This document shows, piece by piece, positions 1-6,195 of a stretch of DNA of 14,782 nt. How positions within the stretch are numbered: the first letter of the stretch is position 1; each line of letters opens with the position of its first letter. Below the pieces are notes generated by a model. It was not told the DNA's origin, searched no databases, and worked only from the letters and a program-made list of their open reading frames with translations. Source of the stretch: Bacillota bacterium (GTDB lineage Bacteria; Bacillota; Clostridia; Christensenellales; SZUA-584); contig JAEZKQ010000021.1 in assembly GCA_023436115.1 (NCBI GenBank), positions 1-14,782 of the forward strand, read 5' to 3'. Position numbers and translations under genes: made by a program.

Positions 1-67
1 GATTGTTACGTACGTCTTCCACCACTTGTTGCTTGAATTCTCCCGAAAATGAAGTTCCTTTTGGCAT
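1..67 (-). CDS. N-terminus of IS3-type transposase OrfA (partial)
   Basis: Twenty-two codons from an ATG at 67 to the window edge read MPKGTSFSGEFKQQVVEDV and onward. The pattern MPKG-x-x-[YF]-S-x-EFK-x-x-VV is the usual opening of IS3-family OrfA proteins, small helix-turn-helix proteins that bind the IS ends. The ribosome binding site is probably the GGGGG run about ten bases upstream, which lies inside the inverted repeat at 73-120. The gene is cut by the window edge, so nothing can be said about frameshifting to OrfB or about integrity. The assignment rests on a short match and recall of the family. Confidence 0.6.
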   Translation of the reverse strand, partial: MPKGTSFSGEFKQQVVEDVRNN

Positions 68-120
68 AAAAACACCCCCAAAGTTATTTCAGTATATCAT
101 ACTGTCTAACTTTAGGGGTG
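68..120 (-). terminator. Long hairpin at the IS end; possible terminator and RBS lock
   Basis: Arms 107-120 and 73-86 pair over 13 of 14 bases, and the inner CAGTAT/ATACTG adds a second stem. On the minus strand the hairpin is followed by TTTTT, so it can terminate thpR transcription. Its descending arm also holds the GGGGG likely used as the transposase ribosome binding site, so read-through RNA would hide that site. Both roles are inferred from the sequence. Confidence 0.6.
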
Positions 121-124
121 CAGT

Positions 125-613
125 TCACACAAGCTTGCCTGCGTCTCGCCTGCTTTCAAACAATATCACTTCATCCACACGAAAAGTAACTTTTTCGCTA
201 TTGACTACTCCCGGATTAAAGCCCTCATTCGCTTTAAACTGGCGAACAAGCGTAATATGGGGGCGAAACGGTCTTGACTCCTTTGCGTAACCTATACGTT
301 CAAGTGCCGTTTCCAACGTGGACTGAAGAGCTTGGAGCTTTTCTATTTCTCCGCTAACTTTTGCGGATATTATGCCGCTTTTATTAAAAATCTGCACACC
401 TGTACATGACAAAATAAAAGGGCTTGCTTTTATGTCATCCATCGCTTCATAAAGACCTTCAAGCCGGGAAAAGGGTACCTCGCCCAAAAACTTTAGCGTG
501 ATATGTAAATTATCTTTATTTGTAAAATTGCCTGTGCCGAACTTGGTCAATTGCTGCTGCAAACCGCAAAGGTAGGATTCACAGTCGGTTTTAATCCCGA
601 TGAATAAACGCAT
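125..613 (-). CDS. thpR: RNA 2',3'-cyclic phosphodiesterase (2'-5' RNA ligase-like), C-terminus clipped by an IS
   Basis: A 162-residue member of the 2H phosphoesterase superfamily, cytosolic, known to hydrolyse RNA 2',3'-cyclic phosphates and historically called 2'-5' RNA ligase. Both catalytic HxTx motifs are present: HITL at about residues 37-40 and HITL at about 119-122, and it opens MRLFIGI as family members do. Relatives usually end in a GKLVYTEI-like strand a few residues longer. Here the protein stops right after AGKLV, and the TGA stop is the first three bases of the adjoining IS end, so the tail was probably removed by insertion. The catalytic core is whole, so activity may remain. 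GAAAGG upstream of the ATG is a plausible ribosome binding site. It is not obviously linked to the BMC function. Confidence 0.85.
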   Translation of the reverse strand: MRLFIGIKTDCESYLCGLQQQLTKFGTGNFTNKDNLHITLKFLGEVPFSRLEGLYEAMDDIKASPFILSCTGVQIFNKSGIISAKVSGEIEKLQALQSTLETALERIGYAKESRPFRPHITLVRQFKANEGFNPGVVNSEKVTFRVDEVILFESRRDAGKLV

Positions 614-630
614 TGCGCAAAACCTTTCAA

Positions 631-942
631 TTAATGTTCAATACTTATCTGGCTCCTTAATATTAATATAGCGCAGAAAGGTTTTATTATCAACGAACAT
701 AAGCGGCTTTTGCCAACGATACCGGTGAGGGCCCGCTTATGATGGCTAATGATTGACTTGCCGTCCGTATTGATAATTTCAATGACCCATTCAACGTGAT
801 ATATGGCTCCTGCATTCCAAAATAACGTCTGGTCAAATTCTATATATTTCGCATCTGAGCCCTTCTTCAACAACAGCAAAAAGCCCGGATGTTCGTACCT
901 GCTGGAATATGAAAAAAATGTATTGGCACAGCTTGCTGCCAA
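631..942 (-). CDS. Unrecognised ORF between lacI and thpR (doubtful)
   Basis: An open frame of about 103 codons from a TTG with no convincing ribosome binding site. The central part (for example EFDQTLFWNAGAIYHVEW) has protein-like composition and could be a real small gene or the tail of a degraded one. The last 25 residues are hydrophobic and less convincing. The frame stays open upstream into the lacI terminator, which argues for a remnant that lost its true start. The opposite strand also has a 65-codon ORF at 803-1000, equally unrecognised. I do not recognise a family and assign no function. Confidence 0.25.
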   Translation of the reverse strand: MAASCANTFFSYSSRYEHPGFLLLLKKGSDAKYIEFDQTLFWNAGAIYHVEWVIEIINTDGKSIISHHKRALTGIVGKSRLCSLIIKPFCAILILRSQISIEH

Positions 943-977
943 TATTCTCAGAGGAGTTTGGCAAACACCACTTTGGA

Positions 978-1013
978 CAAAAAATAAAGCCCTGAATTAA
1001 TTCAAGAGCTTTA
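978..1013 (-). terminator. Rho-independent terminator of the BMC operon and lacI
   Basis: On the minus strand AAAGCTCTTGAA pairs with TTCAGGGCTTT across a short loop and is followed by ATTTTTTG. It lies 39 bases beyond the lacI stop and marks the end of the long minus-strand operon. Confidence 0.8.
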
Positions 1014-1051
1014 CGGATAAAGATCGTTCGTTTAATGATAATAGATGGCCT

Positions 1052-2053
1052 TCACACATGCTTGGTGCTGCCGCGCTCTACCAACTCCGCTGTGATCTGC
1101 ACATGCATGTACGGCCAGCTTGGATGCTTCATGCGTTCTCTTAATGTGTTGACGGTGAGTATGCCCATCACAGAGCGCGATATGCGCATTGTGGTCAGCG
1201 GAGGCACCGTCATGAAACTGAAAGGAATATCATCCACACCGATGATGGAAATGTCGTCGGGAATGCGATAGCCCGCTTCCTGCAATGCTTTTGCCGCACC
1301 GATTGCGATACTGTCGTTCCCGGCAAGCACAGCTCCTTCGGGTACGTATTCACCCGATGCCAGCAGCCTTTTCATATCTTCATAAGCGCCGTTGAGCGTG
1401 GGCATTAGCAGCACCGGCTCGGGCGGCGTTAAACCCAGCTTAGAGAGCTGTTCCAAATAGCCGTTATAACGCTCTGTAAAGTTTGAGACTTTGACGCTGG
1501 TCTGAAAATAACCGATTTTTCTGTGGCCCAGATCATAAAGATAGTTGACCGCAGCGGCTGCGATATTGGCATTGGCCATCACGACGCTGTCCACGTTTTG
1601 ATACTGCATGCTATGGTCCAGCACCACGATCGGGGCTTTGATATTCCGCATCATTTCAAAATTATCCGCGTCAAACTCAGTGCCCAGAAGAATCACACCA
1701 TCCATCGGATCCTTTGCGATCATCTGGAACGTCTCTTCGGCAGTTTGGTTCGTGCAGCCGCACATAATCAGATCATAATTATATCGGCGGCATTCTATCT
1801 CGATTTGGTCTATAATAGACGCAATGAAGCCTTGATTTTCTTCAACAGCCATACCATGTGTTCTGTATTTGATAAAGCAAATCCGACAACGCGGTGACTT
1901 TTTGGTTTGCTGCGTCGCCGTATAATTGTTCTCCTGAAGCACTCTTTTTATGTGATCACGCGTCTTAGAACTGACTCCTTTTTTATCATTGAGAACCAGT
2001 GATACAGCCGCGGGTGATACACCCGCCAGTGCTGCAATCTCTCTAATTGTCAT
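1052..2053 (-). CDS. LacI-family transcriptional regulator
   Basis: A 333-residue LacI/GalR-type regulator. The N-terminal helix-turn-helix occupies residues 2-22 (TIREIAALAGVSPAAVSLVL), followed by the hinge helix region near 40-50 and a periplasmic-binding-protein-like effector domain from about 55 to the end, with the usual DGVILLG and ISIIGVDD signatures. Such proteins normally repress a nearby catabolic operon and release DNA when a sugar or sugar phosphate binds. It is the last gene of the BMC operon, starting four bases after the remnant of dhaKL, with no promoter of its own that I can see and only a weak TAGGG as ribosome binding site. The simplest reading is autoregulated control of the BMC operon, with the substrate sugar or its phosphate as inducer. 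The effector is unknown. Confidence 0.9.
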   Translation of the reverse strand: MTIREIAALAGVSPAAVSLVLNDKKGVSSKTRDHIKRVLQENNYTATQQTKKSPRCRICFIKYRTHGMAVEENQGFIASIIDQIEIECRRYNYDLIMCGCTNQTAEETFQMIAKDPMDGVILLGTEFDADNFEMMRNIKAPIVVLDHSMQYQNVDSVVMANANIAAAAVNYLYDLGHRKIGYFQTSVKVSNFTERYNGYLEQLSKLGLTPPEPVLLMPTLNGAYEDMKRLLASGEYVPEGAVLAGNDSIAIGAAKALQEAGYRIPDDISIIGVDDIPFSFMTVPPLTTMRISRSVMGILTVNTLRERMKHPSWPYMHVQITAELVERGSTKHV

Positions 2054-2056
2054 GCC

Positions 2057-3029
2057 CTAAATTTGATGCCGTTTTATTAATAAATCGGCAAATCCTTTCA
2101 TCAAAAGATCAGCTACTGCCACACCCCGATCCAGTAGGTCGCGCGATTTTTCCCCGCATGCCGCCGCGCGCCCATGCTTGCCGGTATTCCCTTGGTAGCA
2201 AGGAAGGCCTTGTGCGCACGCTAGGCAGCTTCTTGAGCGCCTCACAAATAATAATATCGTCTTTCGAGTCAGCACTCAAAGACTGAGCAGCCAATAATAA
2301 ACCGTCTAAAAAATGTTTTGTCGCCTATTCCCGTTTTGCCCCGGTTTCGTACACCTTCCAAATAGGCCAGCGATATGGATGCACCGCTCATTTCCATAGA
2401 GGCGGCATATTCGCCCATGCAAACATGAAACACATTGATGCCTTGCTGCTCTAAGATTCGGTTGATACTTCCAGCGATGCCGTGCCGAGTCCGGTTACAA
2501 AAACGGCTGCCTCGTCGCCTGCTTTGTAGGGCAGGTCTTGTATGATGGGGATAAGCATTCGTTAACAATTTTGTTGCGCCAAGCAGCCACCGCGACACCC
2601 CTTTTTCACCGGGCTTCGAATAAACCGCAGAGACCACGTCTTCACCCACGCAGCGGACTCAACTAATTTTATTCGAGATCGGCCATCTCGGAGCCATATC
2701 GAAATAAAATATCTCCATAATAATTGCCATAAATATATAGCACACCCGCGCCGGTGTCAATATGCTTTATGGCAGCAACATCTCTCTGCACTGGAGGATT
2801 GGGACACATCGGCAAGGTGACGCCCGATCCGCCACCGTTGCAATGCCTCCTTTGCCCAGCCGTTACCAAAAGCGCGGATCTCACCCACGCATGTGAGATG
2901 TTAGGCATAAAACGCGCGTTCAAGCGTGGCAACGGTGAATTTCTGGCCAATCTTCTCAAACTTTGTCCCCGGCTGATGATGCTCCACGATCTTTGAACAG
3001 GTAAAGATACGGTGAATTGTTTTAAGCAT
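2057..3029 (-). pseudogene. dhaKL: Degraded dihydroxyacetone kinase (DhaK-DhaL fusion)
   Basis: No single frame is open, but successive frames match dihydroxyacetone kinase in order. DhaK pieces: GGGSG (about 2836-2822); AGVLYIYGNYYGD (about 2749-2711); VGEDVVSA (about 2652-2629); MLIPIIQDLPYKAGDEAA through TGLGTASLE (2558-2470); then, after a frameshift near 2463, RILEQQGINVFHV and GEYAASMEMSGASISL. At about 2355 the DhaK end runs straight into the DhaL sequence GVRNRGKTGIGDKT, which shifts frame near 2310 to FLDGLLLAAQSLSADSKDD and ends with GRAAACGEKSRD and VADLLMKGFADLL (2173-2057). Blocks are missing, including the DhaK part expected to hold the substrate-binding histidine and most of the DhaL N-terminus. 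The strong GGGAGGGAG site and ATG at 3029 survive, opening a 42-codon ORF to 2901 that I cannot place in the family. Intact, it would have phosphorylated dihydroxyacetone or a similar ketose with ATP. It now appears inactive. Confidence 0.85.
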
Positions 3030-3058
3030 GTCTCCCTCCCCTGTATTATGGGGCGATG

Positions 3059-3346
3059 CTAGCTTTTTATTGTTTCATCATAGAGTGTATACTCATCTAC
3101 AACACCGCAAATGGTCAGATCGTTGATAATCTCCTCATCATCAAGAAGCATCTTTGCTGCCCCACCATCCGTATTGACGATCACAAGATCGCCGATACCG
3201 ACGTGCGCGCAATCAAGCGCGATCAGTCTCGGGCCGTCCGGCTCACCCTTCGCATCGATATATTGAACAAGCATGAGCTTACAGCCTTCATGCGTTTGTT
3301 CTTTGACGGTGGACACGATATTGCCCACCACTCTTGCGAGCTTCAA
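3059..3346 (-). CDS. eutN: BMC-P pentameric shell protein (EutN/CcmL family)
   Basis: A 95-residue EutN/CcmL/PduN-type protein. Such proteins form pentamers that close the vertices of the polyhedral shell. The N-terminal strand pattern LARVVGNIVSTVK and the ending ICGVVDEYTL are diagnostic. The start is a TTG at 3346, about eight bases after GAAAGGAC; I see no better ATG. It follows the BMC-H stop by 14 bases and is the last shell gene of the operon. It is clearly diverged from the other two pentamers in this locus (3660-3932 and 7657-7977), so three different vertex proteins are encoded. Confidence 0.93.
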   Translation of the reverse strand: MKLARVVGNIVSTVKEQTHEGCKLMLVQYIDAKGEPDGPRLIALDCAHVGIGDLVIVNTDGGAAKMLLDDEEIINDLTICGVVDEYTLYDETIKS

Positions 3347-3360
3347 TCCCGTGTCCTTTC

Positions 3361-3639
3361 TTAGCCGACAGTCGGAAGAATCTTCTCTACATCTTCATGC
3401 GGTCTGGGAATCACATGGACGCTTACGAGCTCGCCGACGCGTTTTGCCGCAGCGCTGCCCGCTTCCACAGATGCTTTCACCGCGCCCACGTCACCACGCA
3501 CCATCACAGTCACAAGACCGCTGCCGATGCGTTCCTTGCCGAGCAATGTCACATTCGCCGCTTTCACCATCGCATCCGCCGCTTCAATCGCAGCCACAAG
3601 GCCTTTCGTTTCGACCATTCCCAAAGCTTGTTTATCCAT
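3361..3639 (-). CDS. BMC-H hexameric shell protein, pore motif GSG
   Basis: A 92-residue single-BMC-domain protein of the PduA/CcmK type, which forms the hexagonal tiles of the shell facets. The core reads ALGMVETKGLVAAIEAAD, then the pore loop IGSGLVTV, VMVRGDVGAVKAS and VHVIPRPHEDVE. The GSG pore with a serine resembles PduA, whose pore passes small polar metabolites. GAGAGGAG lies just upstream of the ATG. By hand alignment it is about 85% identical to the BMC-H at 3942-4229, pointing to duplication. The two differ at the pore (serine here, alanine there), which could tune permeability. Cys is absent at the pore. Confidence 0.96.
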   Translation of the reverse strand: MDKQALGMVETKGLVAAIEAADAMVKAANVTLLGKERIGSGLVTVMVRGDVGAVKASVEAGSAAAKRVGELVSVHVIPRPHEDVEKILPTVG

Positions 3640-3659
3640 TTTTATTCTCCTCTCTTTTG

Positions 3660-3932
3660 CTATCCATTTTCTTTTAAGTTGTAGTCGTCGATAAATCCGG
3701 TAATCGCCACATCACAAGGCGGCAGAACACCCCTGAACATCAGCGCCGCTTCCTTGGAGCCGATCAGCGTTACAAAATCGTTCATTCCCGCCTGCCGTGT
3801 CGCATCTCCGGCTACGACCAGCCTTGTGGGCTTACCATTCTCAATCAGGCGCACCAACAAAAGCTTAACACCCACAAGCGCGCTGTCTTTGACTGTAGAC
3901 ACCACTGTGCCTTCGACCCGGCCGGTAAACAT
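3660..3932 (-). CDS. eutN: BMC-P pentameric shell protein (EutN/CcmL family)
   Basis: A 90-residue vertex protein with the family opening FTGRVEGTVVSTVKD, the central LLLVRLIENGKP and the ending ITGFIDDYNL. Length and pattern fit EutN/CcmL pentamers that cap shell corners. It starts at an ATG preceded by AAGGAG, ten bases after the upstream BMC-H stop, so the two are probably translationally coupled. It sits between the two near-identical BMC-H genes, giving the order H-P-H-P. It shares only the core motifs with the pentamer at 3059-3346, unlike the closely matched hexamers. Confidence 0.94.
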   Translation of the reverse strand: MFTGRVEGTVVSTVKDSALVGVKLLLVRLIENGKPTRLVVAGDATRQAGMNDFVTLIGSKEAALMFRGVLPPCDVAITGFIDDYNLKENG

Positions 3933-3941
3933 GGCCGCTCC

Positions 3942-4229
3942 TTAGCCTTGAACTTTGGGCAGTATGCTTTCCACGTCGCCGTGCGGTCTGGGAATCACAT
4001 GAACGCTCACAAGCTCACCCACACGCTTGGCCGCTGCACCGCCGGCCTCCACGGCCGCCTTTACCGCGCCCACATCGCCGCGAACCATCACAGTGACAAG
4101 ACCCGCGCCAATGCTCTCTTTGCCGACCAATGACACGTTAGCCGCTTTAACCATCGCATCCGCCGCTTCAACCGCGCCAACAAAACCCTTAGTTTCGACC
4201 ATCCCCAGTGCTTCTTTCATCATTGTCAT
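3942..4229 (-). CDS. BMC-H hexameric shell protein, pore motif GAG
   Basis: A 95-residue single-BMC-domain shell protein. After a short MTMMK lead it reads ALGMVETKGFVGAVEAAD, then the pore loop IGAGLVTV and VHVIPRPHGDVE. GAGGAG seven bases upstream of the first ATG supports the start at 4229. Hexamers of this type tile the shell facets, and the central pore is lined by the GAG loop, smaller and less polar than the GSG of its neighbour at 3361-3639. The gene follows the trimer gene by about 56 bases and precedes a pentamer gene by nine. Near-identity with the second BMC-H suggests a recent duplication or gene conversion. Confidence 0.96.
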   Translation of the reverse strand: MTMMKEALGMVETKGFVGAVEAADAMVKAANVSLVGKESIGAGLVTVMVRGDVGAVKAAVEAGGAAAKRVGELVSVHVIPRPHGDVESILPKVQG

Positions 4230-4285
4230 TTATCTCCTCTATTTATTTCGGTCAACTTGTTATTTGATAAACCGCTTCACCACGT

Positions 4286-4831
4286 TTACAGCAGTGCGCG
4301 GATCATATCCATATGGGGCGAGGGAATCACAACACTTCTGGCCATCATACCCTGCGTTTCTTCACTGTTCTCCGCCGCAGCCACAGCCGCTTCCACCGCA
4401 GCCACTTCGCCCGTTAACAGCACGAATGATTTGCCTCCCATACCGCGGCCCAGCCGCACCTCGATGAGTTCAACGTCGGCCGCCTTCACAGCTGCGTCAG
4501 CTGCCTGCACAGCCGCTGCCAGAGAAAAGCTTTCCAATATGCCCACGGCCTGCACATTCTCCACCTCACAAGCGCCTGCCATCGCAGCCACCACACGTTC
4601 ATCAACATTTGGGATAAGAAGTCTGTCTACAAGCGTGTTCTCCGCCGCTTCCACACCCGCTTCTACAGCCGCCTTGACAGCCGCAATATCGCCGCTCACA
4701 AGTACTATATATTTACCGGCGCATACGGTTTGCGCTGTTACCAGCGACACCTGCGCCGTTTTCAGCATTGCATCTCCCGCCAGCACACCCAAAGGAATGC
4801 TCAAGACTTCAACCATGCCCACTGCATTCAT
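4286..4831 (-). CDS. pduT: BMC-T shell protein of the PduT type with a predicted Fe-S cluster
   Basis: A 181-residue protein with two tandem BMC domains, at about residues 3-90 (AVGMVEVLSIPLGVLAGDAM) and 94-181 (AVGILESFSLAAAVQAADAA). It forms pseudohexameric trimers. The first-domain pore loop is TVCAGK with Cys37, matching the TICPGK cysteine of Salmonella PduT that binds a [4Fe-4S] cluster at the trimer pore. The ending SVVIPSPHMDM also matches PduT. In the Pdu system PduT partners with PduS, and here the PduS-type gene lies directly upstream, 13 bases away, with its stop merged into the GGAGGAG ribosome binding site. The likely job is moving electrons across the shell. The Fe-S cluster is inferred from the conserved cysteine. 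Confidence 0.92.
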   Translation of the reverse strand: MNAVGMVEVLSIPLGVLAGDAMLKTAQVSLVTAQTVCAGKYIVLVSGDIAAVKAAVEAGVEAAENTLVDRLLIPNVDERVVAAMAGACEVENVQAVGILESFSLAAAVQAADAAVKAADVELIEVRLGRGMGGKSFVLLTGEVAAVEAAVAAAENSEETQGMMARSVVIPSPHMDMIRALL

Positions 4832-4844
4832 ACGTTTTCTCCTC

Positions 4845-6164
4845 CTACGCCTTTATCTCGATACAGCCGCCCGCGATTTTGACAACCTTGCCGCTGATGC
4901 TGGCGTGTATGGCCGCGCCCAGCGACTTTTCGGGTATCCGGGCGACCAGGCTGCCGCACTGCACCGCATCCCCCACAGTGACCACCGGCTCCGCAGGCTT
5001 TCCGACATGCATTTGAAGCGGAATTCTGACACATTCGGCTTCCACCTTGTCCGGCATCAGTGGCGCGGGGACATCGTATGCCCACAGGCCCATGCGCGCA
5101 ACCAGCCTGCCCGTGGGAACACGCTTTAGGCGCAGCGCCGAATCGGGCACGATCTTTTCCTCGGGTTGCGGACGCACACCTGCTTTCATGAGCTTATTCT
5201 TGAACTCGGTCATCATTTCTGATGGCTGAAGTCCGAAGTTGCATGCGTAATTTGTGCAAAGGCCGCAGCTAGAGCAGGCCAGCAAACCGTTGATATCGCC
5301 AATGATGTTTGCGTCGCCCATAGCAGCCGCCCGCATCACCTTATGTGGCTGCACATTAAGCCCAAGCGCGTTGCGCGGACAAAGCTGCGTACACTGGCTG
5401 CACTGGCAGCACACCGCCTTTGCCAGCTTGACTTGGCGACTCATCGGCGTCGTTTTCTGCACAATAAGAGGATGGGAACGCTTTAGCATCAGCATTCCGC
5501 CCGTTGTTTTGGTGACGGGCGCATCCCAGTTTTCTTCCATCCGGCCCATACACGGGCCGCCCACGATGAGTGCATAGTCACTTTCGCTGCCGTCAAAATC
5601 TGCGTATTTGAGCAGTGCGCGCATCGGTGTACCGACAGGGGCGCATAGCGTCACAGGGTTCTTGACATCTCCGCCAATGGTCAAATATTTATGCGTCACC
5701 GGCTTGCCGATAACGGCATCGGCGGTATTGACAAGCGTGCCCACATTCACCACCACGCAATTGACATCCAGTGGCAGCTTGGCGCTGGGCACGACACGTT
5801 CCGTGATATCATATATTAAAGATTTTTCGTCACCCGCGGGATAATAGCTCTTCATCAGATGAAGCCTGATATGCTTCTTCGCCCCGATGGCACGTTTTAA
5901 TGCCTCCACCGCATCATGATAATGCGTTTTAGTGGCGATCACGCCCAGCTTCGCATTCACAGCGTTCATCGCGGCTTCCATACCCAGCACGATACGCTCT
6001 GCCTGAGACTGCATCAGCGTTTGATCCACGCGCAGCAGCGGTTCACACTCCGCGCCGTTCGCAATCACGACAGCCGCTTTACAGTTAAGCTTCACATGTG
6101 TGGGGAAGCCTGCGCCGCCCGCGCCGACCACCCCCGCGTTTTTTACAAGTTCAACAACTTCCAT
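4845..6164 (-). CDS. pduS: PduS-type RnfC-like flavin/iron-sulfur oxidoreductase
   Basis: A 439-residue protein of the RnfC/NuoF-like family. The N-terminal GVVGAGGAGFPTHVK (residues 11-25) and NGAECEPLL are the FMN/NADH-binding signatures. Two Fe-S motifs follow: C252xxC255xxC258xxxC262P, and C297xxC300xxC303xxxxC308, where the last spacing is one longer than usual. A barrel-sandwich-type domain forms the C-terminus. I place the start at ATG 6164 behind AAAGGAAAG, although the frame extends upstream to 6272, because homology begins at MEVVELVKNAG and the extension overlaps the dehydrogenase gene. In Pdu BMCs PduS is associated with the shell through PduT and was described as a cobalamin reductase. 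No B12 enzyme is visible here, so an electron outlet for NADH is more likely. Confidence 0.92.
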   Translation of the reverse strand: MEVVELVKNAGVVGAGGAGFPTHVKLNCKAAVVIANGAECEPLLRVDQTLMQSQAERIVLGMEAAMNAVNAKLGVIATKTHYHDAVEALKRAIGAKKHIRLHLMKSYYPAGDEKSLIYDITERVVPSAKLPLDVNCVVVNVGTLVNTADAVIGKPVTHKYLTIGGDVKNPVTLCAPVGTPMRALLKYADFDGSESDYALIVGGPCMGRMEENWDAPVTKTTGGMLMLKRSHPLIVQKTTPMSRQVKLAKAVCCQCSQCTQLCPRNALGLNVQPHKVMRAAAMGDANIIGDINGLLACSSCGLCTNYACNFGLQPSEMMTEFKNKLMKAGVRPQPEEKIVPDSALRLKRVPTGRLVARMGLWAYDVPAPLMPDKVEAECVRIPLQMHVGKPAEPVVTVGDAVQCGSLVARIPEKSLGAAIHASISGKVVKIAGGCIEIKA

Positions 6165-6195
6165 TTTCTTTCCTTTCAGGATAGCCGGATGATGT

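Larger units (their letters stand above)
1..127 (-). mobile_element. End of an IS3-type insertion sequence, continuing out of the window
   Basis: On the minus strand the element appears to begin with TGAACTGCACCCC at 127, a form I associate with IS3-family ends, and runs leftward past the window edge. Inside lie a long inverted repeat and then the start of a transposase-like ORF at 67. The terminal sequence falls exactly where thpR homology stops, which supports an insertion boundary. The other end and the target duplication lie outside the window, so family and size are provisional. Confidence 0.6.

Noticed and set aside
3273..4133. Tandem DNA similarity in the shell region as a possible repeat array
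   Set aside because: The similarity is explained by the two paralogous BMC-H genes.
4257..5129. A 290-codon plus-strand ORF, and the similarly long plus-strand ORFs at 9083-10069, 9966-11081 and 6473-7258
   Set aside because: They lie antisense to well-identified BMC, MtnA, MtnK and dehydrogenase genes, show no recognisable family, and arise from the codon bias of the true genes.
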